43,751 bases of DNA. Source: Rhodocyclaceae bacterium. Its GTDB lineage: Bacteria; Pseudomonadota; Gammaproteobacteria; Burkholderiales; Usitatibacteraceae. A program made the translations under genes and the position numbers. The stretch covers positions 1-43,751 of the forward strand of contig JADCIX010000037.1 in the NCBI GenBank assembly GCA_020247545.1, written 5' to 3'. A model generated the notes under the pieces. It was not told the DNA's origin, did no database searches, and worked only from the letters and a program-made list of their open reading frames with translations. Positions 32,358 through 41,253 of this stretch are shown here, piece by piece; the stretch's first letter is position 1; each line of letters opens with the position of its first letter.

Positions 32358-33530
32358 ATGAACGCAATGACAGAAACCAACAACTTCACATCAGAAGATG
32401 AGCGAATGCTGCTCGATGCCATCGACAGCTGGGTCGAAAAATCGGTCAAGCCGATTGCCAAAGAGCACGACCATGAAGACAAGTATCCACACGCCTTGGT
32501 TGAGGAAATGAAAGAGCTTGGGCTGTTTGGCGCAACAATCGGCCAGCAGTACGGTGGCCTTGGTTTGCCAGCAAGTGTGTATGCCAAGATCGTCACCCGT
32601 GTCTCCTCTGTTTGGATGGCACCGACTGGTATCTTCAATTCACACCTCATCATGGCGGCGGCAATTGAACGCGCGGGCACCGAGGAGCAGAAAAAAAAGT
32701 ACTTACCAAGGATGGCCAGTGGCGAACTGCGTGGCGGACTTGGCTTGACCGAGCCGGATTGCGGAACAGATTTACAGGCGATTCGCACCGTTGCCAGAAA
32801 AGACGGTGATCACTATGTGGTCAACGGCAACAAAATTTGGATCACCAACTCTGGCAACGGTGGCGGTATTTTATTGCTTGTCAAAACGGATCCGACCGCC
32901 GAGCCGCGCCACAAGGGGATGAGTATGCTGATCGCCGAGAAAGGCGACGGCTTCATCGTCTCCAACAAAATGAAAAAGCTTGGTTACCGGTCCATTGATA
33001 GTTGTGAATTGGCGTTTCAGGACTATCGTGTGCATGAGAGTTGTTTGCTTGGCGGGGTTGAAGGCAAAGGCTTCCAGCAAGCGGTTGGCGGGCTTGAACT
33101 AGGACGCATCAATATTGCGGCCCGTGGTGCGGGTATTGCCGAAGGTGCAACGCGGTTGGCGGTGCATTATGCACAAGAGCGCAAAACATTCGGCAAACCA
33201 ATTTGCGAACACCAAGCCATCCAGTTAAAGCTGGGCGAGATGGCTACCCAAGTGGAAGCCGCAAAATTGTTGGTCGAGAGTGCCGCGCGTGCTTACGATG
33301 GCGGCCAGCGCTGTGACATGGAAGCCGGGATGGCGAAATATTTCGCCTCCGAAGCAGGGGTGTTCTGCGCCTCAGAGGCGATGCGCATCTTTGGTGGCGC
33401 GAGTTATTCGGTGGAGTATGAGATCGAGCGTTTTTATCGCGACGCCATGCTGATGTGTATTGGTGAGGGTACCAACGAAATGCAGCGCATTATTATTGCC
33501 AAGCAGTTGGTCGAACGTAACCGGGTGTAG
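32358..33530 (+). CDS. Acyl-CoA dehydrogenase
   Basis: A 390-residue flavoprotein. Marks are GLGLTEPDCGTDLQAIRT (127-144), NKIWITNSGNGGG, a middle/C-terminal segment ERKTFGKPICEHQAIQLKLGEMA, and catalytic Glu370 in CIGEGTNEMQR. It differs from the GcdH copy at 4683 and is more like medium-chain or methylsuccinyl-CoA-type enzymes that oxidise a saturated branched or dicarboxyl-CoA for the MaoC hydratase. The 98-nt gap upstream holds a short inverted repeat (CGGGCA/TGCCCG) but no convincing terminator, so it probably belongs to the same operon. Confidence 0.93.
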   Translation: MNAMTETNNFTSEDERMLLDAIDSWVEKSVKPIAKEHDHEDKYPHALVEEMKELGLFGATIGQQYGGLGLPASVYAKIVTRVSSVWMAPTGIFNSHLIMAAAIERAGTEEQKKKYLPRMASGELRGGLGLTEPDCGTDLQAIRTVARKDGDHYVVNGNKIWITNSGNGGGILLLVKTDPTAEPRHKGMSMLIAEKGDGFIVSNKMKKLGYRSIDSCELAFQDYRVHESCLLGGVEGKGFQQAVGGLELGRINIAARGAGIAEGATRLAVHYAQERKTFGKPICEHQAIQLKLGEMATQVEAAKLLVESAARAYDGGQRCDMEAGMAKYFASEAGVFCASEAMRIFGGASYSVEYEIERFYRDAMLMCIGEGTNEMQRIIIAKQLVERNRV

Positions 33531-33572
33531 CGCCTGCCGATTTTCTACTGCGCTTGGTTTCGCTTCGTTAGA

Positions 33573-33628
33573 AACTGCGCGCGAAATCCTCATTTATGAA
33601 AAATAAACTCCGGTCTTCGCGCGCAGTT
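33573..33628. repeat. 13-bp perfect inverted repeat enclosing a dispersed-repeat copy
   Basis: AACTGCGCGCGAA (33573-33585) and its complement (33616-33628) flank 30 nt containing repeat copy 2 (33589-33613). It lies between the acyl-CoA dehydrogenase and CoA-transferase genes. As RNA it would form a long-looped GC-rich stem that could limit read-through or protect mRNA ends. There is no T-run, so it is not a standard terminator. Confidence 0.6.
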
Positions 33629-33678
33629 CCCGCCTCGCCAAATCTGCGCTCGTCACGAAACTCGGCTGGGCGATTGTC

Positions 33679-34887
33679 ATGACACAAGCGCGAGCGAATC
33701 TGCCTCTCGCGGGCATCCGCATTGTTGCGGTTGAGCAATACGGCGCTGGCCCATACGGCTCGATGTACTTGGCCGATCTAGGTGCTGAGGTCATCAAGAT
33801 TGAAAACCCGACGACGGGCGGTGACGTCTCGCGTGCGAATGGTCCTTTCTTTTTAGGCGAGGGCGACTCTGAGTTTTTCCAAACGTTTAACGCCAACAAG
33901 AAGTCGTTTGCGCTCGATCTCAAGGCACCTGGCGGCCGCGCGGTATTTGAAAAATTGGTAGCCAATAGTGACGCCGTGTTGAACAACCTGCGTGGTGATC
34001 AACCGAAAAAACTCGGGCTCGATTACCCCACCCTCTCGAAAGTGAAACCGTCCATCGTCTGTGCGCATCTTTCGGCATATGGACGCGACAACGATCGTAC
34101 TGATTGGCCGGGCTACGATTATTTGATGCAAGCCGAAGCCGGGTTTTGTATGTTGACAGGTGAACCGGAAGGCCCACCTGCAAGGTTTGGTTTGTCAGTG
34201 GTCGATTTTATGACCGGTATGACCATGTCGATTGCATTACTCGCCGGTGTTGTCGGCGCGTTGAAGAGCGGCAAGGGTCGTGACGTTGATGTGTCACTGT
34301 TTGATGTTGCACTTCATCAGCTCAGTTATCCCGCGACTTGGTATCTGAATAATGCCCACGTTACCCACCGTATGCCGCGTGGCGCGCATCCGGCCACCGT
34401 CCCCGCACAGATGTATCAGGCCAAAGACGGCTGGGTGTTTGTGCTTTGTATGATCGACAAATTCTGGGTGGCGCTTTGTGAGGGTGTCGGAAAACCTGAG
34501 TTGGCGCGTGATCCGCGCTTCGACTCCATTCCCAATCGCCGTGTGAATCGGGAAGCACTCACCCCGATTTTGGATGCCGAGTTTATGAAACACACGCCGG
34601 ACGAATGGATGCAAAAACTCGGTGGCGTGATTCCGATCGCCCCGATCTATGACATGGCGAAGGGGTTGGACAATCCGTACGTTGCGCAGGTCGGCATGAT
34701 TCAGACGCTGAATCATCCGGCCAATCCGGCGCTGCGGCGGTTGGCAAATCCGATAAAGGTGGATGGCCAACGTTTACCCGCACAGGCGGTGAAGGCATTG
34801 GGTGCGGATACCGAAGCGATCATGTTGGAGATTGGTTATTCGCGAGATGAGATCTCTGCGCTGCGTGCGAACAAAGCCGTCCTCTAG
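33679..34887 (+). CDS. Class III (CaiB/BaiF) CoA-transferase, copy 1
   Basis: A 402-residue family III CoA-transferase. Typical segments are LAGIRIVAVEQYGAGPYGSM, LADLGAEVIKIENP, NKKSFALDLKAPGGR and VCAHLSAYG, with the likely catalytic Asp176 in FGLSVVDFMTG (glutaryl-/oxalyl-CoA formation proceeds through an Asp-CoA anhydride in this family). It transfers CoA between carboxylates, e.g. succinyl-CoA to a dicarboxylate such as citramalate, mesaconate or itaconate. It is followed after 10 nt by a second, divergent copy, so the two may act on different acids or as a heteromer. Confidence 0.92.
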   Translation: MTQARANLPLAGIRIVAVEQYGAGPYGSMYLADLGAEVIKIENPTTGGDVSRANGPFFLGEGDSEFFQTFNANKKSFALDLKAPGGRAVFEKLVANSDAVLNNLRGDQPKKLGLDYPTLSKVKPSIVCAHLSAYGRDNDRTDWPGYDYLMQAEAGFCMLTGEPEGPPARFGLSVVDFMTGMTMSIALLAGVVGALKSGKGRDVDVSLFDVALHQLSYPATWYLNNAHVTHRMPRGAHPATVPAQMYQAKDGWVFVLCMIDKFWVALCEGVGKPELARDPRFDSIPNRRVNREALTPILDAEFMKHTPDEWMQKLGGVIPIAPIYDMAKGLDNPYVAQVGMIQTLNHPANPALRRLANPIKVDGQRLPAQAVKALGADTEAIMLEIGYSRDEISALRANKAVL

Positions 34888-34897
34888 CGGCCAAATC

Positions 34898-36016
34898 ATG
34901 AAACTCGAAGGCATTCGCGTCATTGACCTTTCGTTGTTCCTGCCCGGACCGCATCTGACGATGTTAATGGCCGACCATGGCGCCGAGGTCATCAAGCTGG
35001 AGCCACCGGGAGAGGGCGAGCCGGTACGGCATGTCGGGGCATCACAAGCCGGGCACACCGTGTGGTTTCGTAACACCCATCGCGGCAAAAAAAGTATCAG
35101 CCTAGATCTCAAAGACCCTGTACAGAAGGAGGCGTTGCTCAAACTCATCGATACGGCCGATGTGGTGGTGGAAGGTTTTCGGCCCGGTACGGTGGATCGC
35201 CTCGGTATTGATTACGCCACGGTAGCCAAACGGAATCCACGTATTGTCTACTGCAGTATTTCGGCATTTGGCCAGACGGGCCCCAAGCGTTTGAAACCTG
35301 CTCATGATTTGGCGATACAAGCCGATAGCGGCGTGGTGAGTTTGAATCTTGGCCGCGACGGCAAGCCAACACACCCAAACATGCCGGTGGCCGATATGGC
35401 GGGATCGTTGATGGCGTTGTCGGGGATTTTGATGGCGCTGCTGCGCCGCGAAAAGACCGGCCAAGGTGATTACCTCGATATCTCGATGCAGGACTCACTA
35501 TTGAGTTGGACGCCGAATGTGATGGGTATTCCCTTCGCTGAAAACAAAGCGCCGGACGTTCAGCAGCAGCGCAGTTTTGGCGGGGGTAGTTTTTACAATC
35601 TTTATGAGACGGCGGACCACAAGTGGCTGGCACTCGGCGGTAGCGAACACAAGTTTGTGAAGAACCTTCTCACCGCATTGGGTCGCCCGGATCTCATTGC
35701 GCCCGGTTCAACTCCACCCGGCCCCTCTCACCAGCCGGTGAAAGCATTTTTATGCAATACGTTTGCCACCAAGACACTTGCTGACTGGACAGTGTTTCTC
35801 GATGGTGTCGATGTTTGTTGGTCGCCTGTGCGGAATCTTTATGAGGCAACACAAGAGCCTCACCTAGCTGCACGTGGCACCATTCATATCGATGCTGATG
35901 GCGCAAAACATTTGAACAATCCTATTAGGTTCACCAATGAACCCGCCCAGCCGGATTGGCGTTTGCCTGACGTGGGAGAGCACAACAAAGACTACACAGG
36001 TGACAAGTCGTGTTGA
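34898..36016 (+). CDS. Class III (CaiB/BaiF) CoA-transferase, copy 2
   Basis: A 372-residue family III CoA-transferase: MKLEGIRVIDLSLFLPGPHL, DHGAEVIKLEPPGEGEPVRH, KKSISLDLKDP, YCSISAFGQTGP, with catalytic Asp166 in MPVADMAGSLMAL. The start at 34898 gives the standard N-terminus; an in-frame ATG at 34802 inside the preceding gene is rejected. It differs from copy 1 in length and substrate-loop sequence, so it is probably not a recent duplicate. It belongs to the same operon, 25 nt before a periplasmic VOC gene. Confidence 0.92.
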   Translation: MKLEGIRVIDLSLFLPGPHLTMLMADHGAEVIKLEPPGEGEPVRHVGASQAGHTVWFRNTHRGKKSISLDLKDPVQKEALLKLIDTADVVVEGFRPGTVDRLGIDYATVAKRNPRIVYCSISAFGQTGPKRLKPAHDLAIQADSGVVSLNLGRDGKPTHPNMPVADMAGSLMALSGILMALLRREKTGQGDYLDISMQDSLLSWTPNVMGIPFAENKAPDVQQQRSFGGGSFYNLYETADHKWLALGGSEHKFVKNLLTALGRPDLIAPGSTPPGPSHQPVKAFLCNTFATKTLADWTVFLDGVDVCWSPVRNLYEATQEPHLAARGTIHIDADGAKHLNNPIRFTNEPAQPDWRLPDVGEHNKDYTGDKSC

Positions 36017-36041
36017 TGATGTTTTTGACAAAGGAATTTCC

Positions 36042-36641
36042 ATGAAACAATTTTTATTCGCTGCGCTTGTGTTGTTGATCGCGACCACTGGCGTCAGCCA
36101 CGCTCAGCCTGTTCCCGAAAGCGAGAAAATTCCGGTGGACATTCGCCGCACGACGTTGGTGGTGCGTGACATCGAGAAGTCGCTGCCGCTTTATCGGGAT
36201 GCACTGGGACTCAAGGTGGTGTATGACCAACTGATCGGTGGCGGCAAGGATAAAGACGGCAAGGTCACACCGCCAACGATCCGCCTGGTGTTGTTACGTG
36301 CGAACGATCAGTTCATTGGTGCGATTGGACTGATGCAACGCCTCAATCAGCCGATGTTGCCGCCACTGACCGAATTCAAACGACCTATTGCAGGCGGCAT
36401 GATCATGGTAATCAATGCCAAGGATCTCGACACCCGTTGGGAAAAGATCAAAGCGACGCCAAACATCAAGATCGATACCGAACCTTATCGGATCGAGTAT
36501 CCGGGTCCCAACAATACTGTGATCCCGGTGTTGTTCAGCAGTGTGTTTGATAACGATGGCAACTTCATCGAGATCAACAAGTTATTGGGCACGGCGGCTG
36601 GCGCGTCGACAACTACGACACCACCTGCTGAAAAGAAGTAG
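36042..36641 (+). CDS. Periplasmic VOC (glyoxalase-fold) protein
   Basis: 199 residues. Residues 1-21 are a Sec signal peptide (KQFLFAALVLLIATTGVSHA, cleavage SHA-QP). A single VOC module follows (RRTTLVVRDIEKSLPLYRDA, FDNDGNFIEINK), then a Thr/Ala-rich tail. Secreted VOC proteins are uncommon, since most are cytoplasmic. It probably binds or converts a small molecule in the periplasm, perhaps a product of the exported oxidases. AAGGA lies about 6-7 nt before the ATG. It is the last gene of the long operon and convergent with the next gene (2-nt gap). Confidence 0.85.
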   Translation: MKQFLFAALVLLIATTGVSHAQPVPESEKIPVDIRRTTLVVRDIEKSLPLYRDALGLKVVYDQLIGGGKDKDGKVTPPTIRLVLLRANDQFIGAIGLMQRLNQPMLPPLTEFKRPIAGGMIMVINAKDLDTRWEKIKATPNIKIDTEPYRIEYPGPNNTVIPVLFSSVFDNDGNFIEINKLLGTAAGASTTTTPPAEKK

Positions 36642-36643
36642 GG

Positions 36644-37198
36644 TTATGTTTTCTTCGGTGGCCATGTGAGCGGGTCGCCTGCCGCACGTTGTCTGTAGGC
36701 ATCACTGATCGGGCGCTCGATGAGGTTGATCGCCACACCATCGGGGTCGCGCAACACCAGCTCACGCCGTCCATTCAGAATCTGCAGCGGTGTGCCGATT
36801 CTGCCGCCGAGTGCCGCCGACGCGGCGACCGCCCGATCGAGATCACCGACATAGAACACCAGAACCGCCTCGCCGAGGGCAAGCCCGCCTTCGCGAGGGG
36901 TGATAGCCGGCGTCTCCCCCGGCATTTCAAACAACCCGACCATGCCATAGTCCACCCCGGGGGCCTTGAGTACCACCGCGCGAATATGCGAGTCCTCCGG
37001 CACGCCGATGACCGCCGCCGCTGTGGAGCCCTGCATGTCACCCACAAAGTACTCTTGGGTCAGCCCCAGCACCGCCGCGTAGAAGGCGCGGCTGCGCTCG
37101 AGGTTGCGCACCATCAGGGCGGCGCGTACAAGCGGCGACGCCGATTGCAGCACAGGCAGGGGATGATTTAGCGGCGAAACTGACGACGAAACGGACAT
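36644..37198 (-). CDS. VOC family protein (glyoxalase/bleomycin-resistance fold)
   Basis: 184 residues: an N-terminal linker, then a VOC module beginning PLVRAALMVRNLERSRAFYAAVLGL and ending ELVLRDPDGVAINLIERP, with the terminal Glu typical of the metal site. No signal peptide. The start at 37198 is chosen because AAGGAG lies about 8 nt upstream; a start at 37339 would add a low-quality extension. Leftward monocistronic gene, convergent with the long operon, so not clearly part of the regulon. Function unknown beyond the fold. Confidence 0.82.
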   Translation of the reverse strand: MSVSSSVSPLNHPLPVLQSASPLVRAALMVRNLERSRAFYAAVLGLTQEYFVGDMQGSTAAAVIGVPEDSHIRAVVLKAPGVDYGMVGLFEMPGETPAITPREGGLALGEAVLVFYVGDLDRAVAASAALGGRIGTPLQILNGRRELVLRDPDGVAINLIERPISDAYRQRAAGDPLTWPPKKT

Positions 37199-37380
37199 CG
37201 GGAGCACTCCTTTTTTTGGGCGAATGGATGACTGGTGGATTTTCGCAGGATTATTGAATTCAAGCTGGCCGAAGATGCGTCTGACATCAGCGCCCGTCCC
37301 TGTAATAATGCTTGAAGACCGCGCGGGTGAGAATTTCAACCAGTCCGCGACGGCGACTAAATTTTGAAAGGAATTTTGTG

Positions 37381-39318
37381 ATGATTCGTTACGTAACAGC
37401 CGCGAGCCTCGGTTCGTTCCTTATCGCGTTTACATCGGTGCTTCCGTTTGACGCGGTCTCCGCACCTATGGCGGCCGCTACGTCTGCCGCCGCCAAGCCT
37501 GGGGCGACCAAGTCGCTCAAGCGCTATACCATCGAGCAGTTTATGGCGACCACGAGTTATGCCGGTGCTTCGTTCAGTGCTGACGAGAAGAGCATTCTTT
37601 TCAGCAGCAACGAAACGGGAATCTTCAACGCCTACAAAATCTCGACATCGGGTGGCAAGGCTGAAGCCAAAACCAAGTCTGCAACAGACTCGACGTATGC
37701 AGTGAGTTTTTTCCCCGGCGACGATCGCATTCTCTTCACGCGGGATAACGGCGGTGACGAAAACAACCATCTGTTCGTACGTGAACTTGATGGGACGGAG
37801 AAGGATCTGACGCCGGGCGCAAAACTCAAGGCGAACTTTGCTGGCTGGAGTACCAACGACGCGGCGTTTTATGTCACGACGAACGAACGCGATCCGCGCT
37901 ATTTCGACCTGTATCGTTACGACGCAAAAACCTACGCCCGTACGATGTTGTACAAAAACGATCAGGCATTCCAAGTCGCCGCGATCAGCCGCGACGAAAA
38001 GTGGATCGCCTTGGGCAAGACCAACACCACTTCAGACAGTGATATCTACCTCTATGATGTGGCGAAAGCGGAAGCCAAGCTCATTACCGCACACACCGGC
38101 GTTGCATCATTCTCTGCGTCTACATTTGATCCTGCTTCGAAACAGCTCTTCTTCACAAGCAACGCAGACGGCGAATTTACCCAGCTTAAAGCCTATGATC
38201 TCGCGACCGGCGTCGTCAAAGATCATACCAAGGCCGACTGGGATGTTAACGGCACCTATTTCTCAAAAGATGGTCGTTATCGTGTGACGACCATCAACCA
38301 AGACGGTAGCACTGTTATTCGTGTCACCGAGGGCGCTGACGATAAGCCGGTTGCACTGCCGAAGTTACCCGGGGGTGAAATTCGCGGCGTGACCTTCTCC
38401 AAGAGCGGAGCGCGGATGGCGTTCTACCTCAATGGTGACCGTTCACCGAGCAACTTGTTTGTGTACGATTTCAAAACTCGTGCTACCAAACAATTGACAC
38501 AAAGCCTCGCCAAGGACATTAACCCTGCGGATTTGGTGGAGGCACAAGTGGTGCGGTTTAAGTCCTTTGACGGCATGGTAATCCCCAGCATCTACTACAA
38601 GCCGCATGGAGCGAGTGCAACCAACAAAGTGCCTGCAATTGTGTATGTACACGGCGGTCCCGGTGGCCAAACCCGGCGTGGTTACAGCGCACAGATTCAG
38701 TACTTGGTGAACAACGGCTACGCGGTGTTGGGCATAAATAACCGCGGCAGCTCGGGTTATGGCAAGTCCTTCTTTGCCGCCGACGACAGGAAACACGGCC
38801 GTGAGCCGCTGTGGGATTGCACTGAGGCAAAAACGTATCTGGCGAGCTTGGGTTACATCGACCCCGATCGCATTGGCATCATGGGCGGCAGTTATGGTGG
38901 CTACATGACCGTCGCCGCGTTGGCGTTCCGTCCCGAGGTGTTCAAGGTTGGCGTGAATATTTTTGGTGTGACAAATTGGATTCGTACCCTAGAGAGCATC
39001 CCGCCGTATTGGGAAGCGAGCCGCAAGGCGTTGTACCAAGAGATTGGTGACCCGGTTGCCGATCGGGAGTTTTTGCTCGCCACCTCTCCGCTGTTCCATG
39101 CGAAAGAAATTCGTAAGCCGATGATCGTGATTCAAGGTGCCAATGACCCGCGCGTGATCAAGGCGGAGAGTGATGACATCGTCGCTGCGGTGCAGAAGAA
39201 TGGTGTGCCGGTTGAATACGTGGTGTTCCCAGACGAAGGCCACGGCTTTTCGAAGAAGAAAAACTCGATGGAAGCGAATCAGAAAATTCTGGCGTTCCTC
39301 GACAAGTATCTGAAATAG
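37381..39318 (+). CDS. S9 family peptidase (prolyl oligopeptidase / acylaminoacyl-peptidase type), exported
   Basis: 645 residues. Residues 1-28 form a signal peptide ([25 protein letters not shown]). The N-terminal beta-propeller (about 50-380) has WD40-like/TolB-type strands ([40 protein letters not shown]). The C-terminal alpha/beta hydrolase domain carries the triad Ser504 (GGSYGGY), Asp589 (GANDPRV) and His621 (DEGHGF), and [12 protein letters not shown] gives the oxyanion hole. A periplasmic serine peptidase acting on short peptides. GAAAGGA lies upstream, and GTG at 37378 is an alternative start. It is monocistronic, with a terminator 35 nt after the stop. Confidence 0.94.
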   Translation: MIRYVTAASLGSFLIAFTSVLPFDAVSAPMAAATSAAAKPGATKSLKRYTIEQFMATTSYAGASFSADEKSILFSSNETGIFNAYKISTSGGKAEAKTKSATDSTYAVSFFPGDDRILFTRDNGGDENNHLFVRELDGTEKDLTPGAKLKANFAGWSTNDAAFYVTTNERDPRYFDLYRYDAKTYARTMLYKNDQAFQVAAISRDEKWIALGKTNTTSDSDIYLYDVAKAEAKLITAHTGVASFSASTFDPASKQLFFTSNADGEFTQLKAYDLATGVVKDHTKADWDVNGTYFSKDGRYRVTTINQDGSTVIRVTEGADDKPVALPKLPGGEIRGVTFSKSGARMAFYLNGDRSPSNLFVYDFKTRATKQLTQSLAKDINPADLVEAQVVRFKSFDGMVIPSIYYKPHGASATNKVPAIVYVHGGPGGQTRRGYSAQIQYLVNNGYAVLGINNRGSSGYGKSFFAADDRKHGREPLWDCTEAKTYLASLGYIDPDRIGIMGGSYGGYMTVAALAFRPEVFKVGVNIFGVTNWIRTLESIPPYWEASRKALYQEIGDPVADREFLLATSPLFHAKEIRKPMIVIQGANDPRVIKAESDDIVAAVQKNGVPVEYVVFPDEGHGFSKKKNSMEANQKILAFLDKYLK

Positions 39319-39352
39319 GGCGGGTTCGACCTCTCGCGTCCTTAGAAACGCT

Positions 39353-39380
39353 TAAAAACTCGCCATGCGGCGGGCATTTT
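39353..39380 (+). terminator. Intrinsic terminator after the S9 peptidase gene
   Basis: AAAAACTCGCC (stem CTCGCC 39359-39364), loop ATGC, GGCGGG (39369-39374), then CATTTT. The stem and flanks match the terminator at 14071-14092 in the same orientation relative to the gene. Confidence 0.65.
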
Positions 39381-39642
39381 GCGGCATTTATGCCTGAAGA
39401 TGCCCGTCGATATTGGTGTTCCTTTATTTCGTGATGATCTGGCTTAGCGCCATGCGCGTTACGCTTTTCCCGGCTGGATGCGCTTACCCAACTGGAAACC
39501 CCGGCGATCAGGGCGAGAGTGTTGCGAAGCGCGTTGGGCATGACGATTCCCGCTTTTTTCCGAGTTTGCGGATTGTACGCTTCAAGCTTCAACGCCGTGC
39601 CATAGACTGCCGATACTGCTTCCGCGCCTTCTCGCGAATGCT
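39381..39642. other. Intergenic stretch with no supported gene
   Basis: Between the S9 peptidase terminator and the GNAT gene. An inverted repeat CGGGCAT/ATGCCCG spans the terminator end and the first bases. On the minus strand a frame from 39541 reads MPNALRNTLALIAGV, like the first helix of a small membrane protein, but degenerates at once; it may be a decayed gene. Nothing else is supported. Confidence 0.4.
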
Positions 39643-40197
39643 CTAGACCAGTGTTATGCGAAACCGCAAACTAGGTTTGCTCCCGTACTGCGGCCCTTTT
39701 GTGAAGTGTTCGACGAGTACACCGCCGTTGGCAACGATGACTTTTTGCGAGGCGATGTTTTCAAGGTCGGTCGTAATCTCAACATACGGCAGGCCAATTG
39801 ATTTAGCCTCGGGCAGTATCTGTGCGAGCGCGAGCGTCGCGTATCCGAGCCGTTGTTTCCATGGCACCACGGCGTAACCAATGTGGCCGAGGCAATGCGG
39901 CGGCAATTCGGGCGTGCCATCCTGCCAGCGTAAGTTGATACTGCCGCAGAATTCACCATCCCAAAGCCAACGCCTAAAGCCGGGCAATCGCTTCACCTTC
40001 GTGCCGTCGGGCAGGGTGATCGGTGACCCTTTGGCTTCTCGATCCTCCGTGCCCGCGAGAAAGCCAGCGGCATCGGTTCGTATGCTGGCTAACTCTTCTT
40101 GCGCGGCTTCGGGGCGCAAGTTATCGGCAGACCAGCCGCGTTCGAGCGCGGCGATGTAGCTTTCGAGATGATCGGTGGTCGGGCGTACGACTTGCAT
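39643..40197 (-). CDS. GNAT family N-acetyltransferase
   Basis: 184 residues of GNAT fold: RPTTDHLESYIAALERGW at the start, GHIGYAVVPWKQRLGYATLAL as the acetyl-CoA-binding strand-loop-helix (about 105-125), and VEITTDLENIASQKVIVANGG near residue 140. It acetylates an amine on an unknown small molecule or protein. It lies just outside the recognisable cassette array. No attC-like box follows its stop, so it is probably resident chromosome or an old cassette that lost its site. Confidence 0.88.
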   Translation of the reverse strand: MQVVRPTTDHLESYIAALERGWSADNLRPEAAQEELASIRTDAAGFLAGTEDREAKGSPITLPDGTKVKRLPGFRRWLWDGEFCGSINLRWQDGTPELPPHCLGHIGYAVVPWKQRLGYATLALAQILPEAKSIGLPYVEITTDLENIASQKVIVANGGVLVEHFTKGPQYGSKPSLRFRITLV

Positions 40198-40227
40198 AAA
40201 CTTGAATGACTGGAATGCTTTCAGGTG

Positions 40228-40620
40228 CTACACGTTGCTCCATGCTGCCCGTTGAACCACAAGTCGGTAGCCGTCGCGGTCTTCAAACGTGCGTCCGTTC
40301 TGCGACCAATAGGGATTAAACGACGGCACTTCCTTGAACCCAGCCGCGAGCAAACACTTGCAGCGATGTTGCCACGCTTCCATCTCTGGGAGGTAGAAGA
40401 CCAATAAATCTTCTGCGGTAGGGGTTGGGGCGACCGGATGTAAACGCGAGAACGTGAACTCAAAGTGAACGTTTTCCCCTCTGATACCAAGCATCGTGCC
40501 GTCGAATCCCTCGTGCTCCTCAAAGCTACCGAGTACGTCAAGGCCGAGACCCTGCGTATACATCGCCACGCTCTCAGCGAGGTTGGTGACGGGACGGGCG
40601 ATTCTTAATTGTGAGGTCAT
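40228..40620 (-). CDS. VOC family protein
   Basis: 130 residues, a single glyoxalase-type module (LRIARPVTNLAESVAMYTQG, FEDRDGYRLVVQ). Small VOC proteins include antibiotic-binding and isomerase members, and function cannot be assigned. It lies 30 nt upstream of the GNAT gene on the same strand, probably co-transcribed. A degenerate attC-like stretch (40653-40724) lies upstream. If that site is real, this gene is where the array meets the chromosome. Confidence 0.85.
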   Translation of the reverse strand: MTSQLRIARPVTNLAESVAMYTQGLGLDVLGSFEEHEGFDGTMLGIRGENVHFEFTFSRLHPVAPTPTAEDLLVFYLPEMEAWQHRCKCLLAAGFKEVPSFNPYWSQNGRTFEDRDGYRLVVQRAAWSNV

Positions 40621-40652
40621 GGGTGGAAGTTTAGTGGATCGCAGGGACGGCT

Positions 40653-40724
40653 GGGCAACCGGTGGGGGCGCACCCTCGGGTTGAGATGTGGCAGAAACCA
40701 GTTCGCCCGAGCCTCGCGTTAGGC
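40653..40724 (-). other. Degenerate attC site at the array's distal end
   Basis: On the minus strand GCCTAAC (40724-40718) includes the TAA stop of the GNAT gene and is a perfect attC end box. The opposite box is best matched by GTTGCCC (40659-40653), a poor fit, giving 72 bp. Internal CTCGGG/CCCGAG and GGGCG/CGCCC arms can pair. It is probably a decayed site marking the array boundary. Confidence 0.42.
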
Positions 40725-41243
40725 TGCGGCATCAGCCCGTGAGAGTGAAAGTGACATATGCACTTTGCCTTTCAGACCCGACTCCGTACGAATGGCCTGG
40801 GGCTGGGTTCCCCACTCAATGAAGCCAGCCGATCGATAGAGGCGAAGCGCTGGAATGTTTCCGTCTGTGAGTGTCAGGTTTAGGGACAGGATTTCTGGTC
40901 TGGCAGAAGCAGCCGCGATGGCGGCGTTCAGAAGTGCAAGACCGATACTCTGGCCACGTTCATGTGGCTGCACGTACATACCCAAGACGAGCGCGGAGTG
41001 ACGTGTCTTGGGCTTGGCTGAGTACTCCAGAGCGACCGTGCCCACGAGGCTGTCGGCTTTCCAAGCGCCGAACGATGTTGTCAAGCCGTCTGTACTACCG
41101 ATGCGCTTGATCCACCATGATTCAGGCTCGGCTTCGCGTTCAGCAGAAGTGGTGGTGAAGGCGTCTGGTGCTTGTTCGTAGGCCTCCAGCATAAGCGCCC
41201 GGTAGGCAACGACATCGGCGGCGGTGAGGGTGGAAACACGCAT
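40719..41243 (-). CDS. GNAT family N-acetyltransferase (integron cassette)
   Basis: 174 residues of GNAT fold: MRVSTLTAADVVAYRALMLE, WWIKRIGSTDGLTTSFGAW, and the acetyl-CoA motif VQPHERGQSIGLALLNAAIA (about 91-110), then LNLTLTDGNIPALRLYRSAG (about 121-140). It is the last clear cassette of the array: its start lies 10 bp past the attC at 41254-41310 and its stop TAA is part of a GCCTAAC box. Substrate unknown; cassette GNATs range from antibiotic to metabolite acetylation. Confidence 0.9.
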   Translation of the reverse strand: MRVSTLTAADVVAYRALMLEAYEQAPDAFTTTSAEREAEPESWWIKRIGSTDGLTTSFGAWKADSLVGTVALEYSAKPKTRHSALVLGMYVQPHERGQSIGLALLNAAIAAASARPEILSLNLTLTDGNIPALRLYRSAGFIEWGTQPQAIRTESGLKGKVHMSLSLSRADAAA

Positions 41244-41253
41244 TGGTTCTGTA

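Noticed and set aside
39443-39541. Possible decayed membrane-protein gene (MPNALRNTLALIAGV frame, minus strand)
   Set aside because: Only one helix-like segment is recognisable before the frame degenerates; too little to call a pseudogene.
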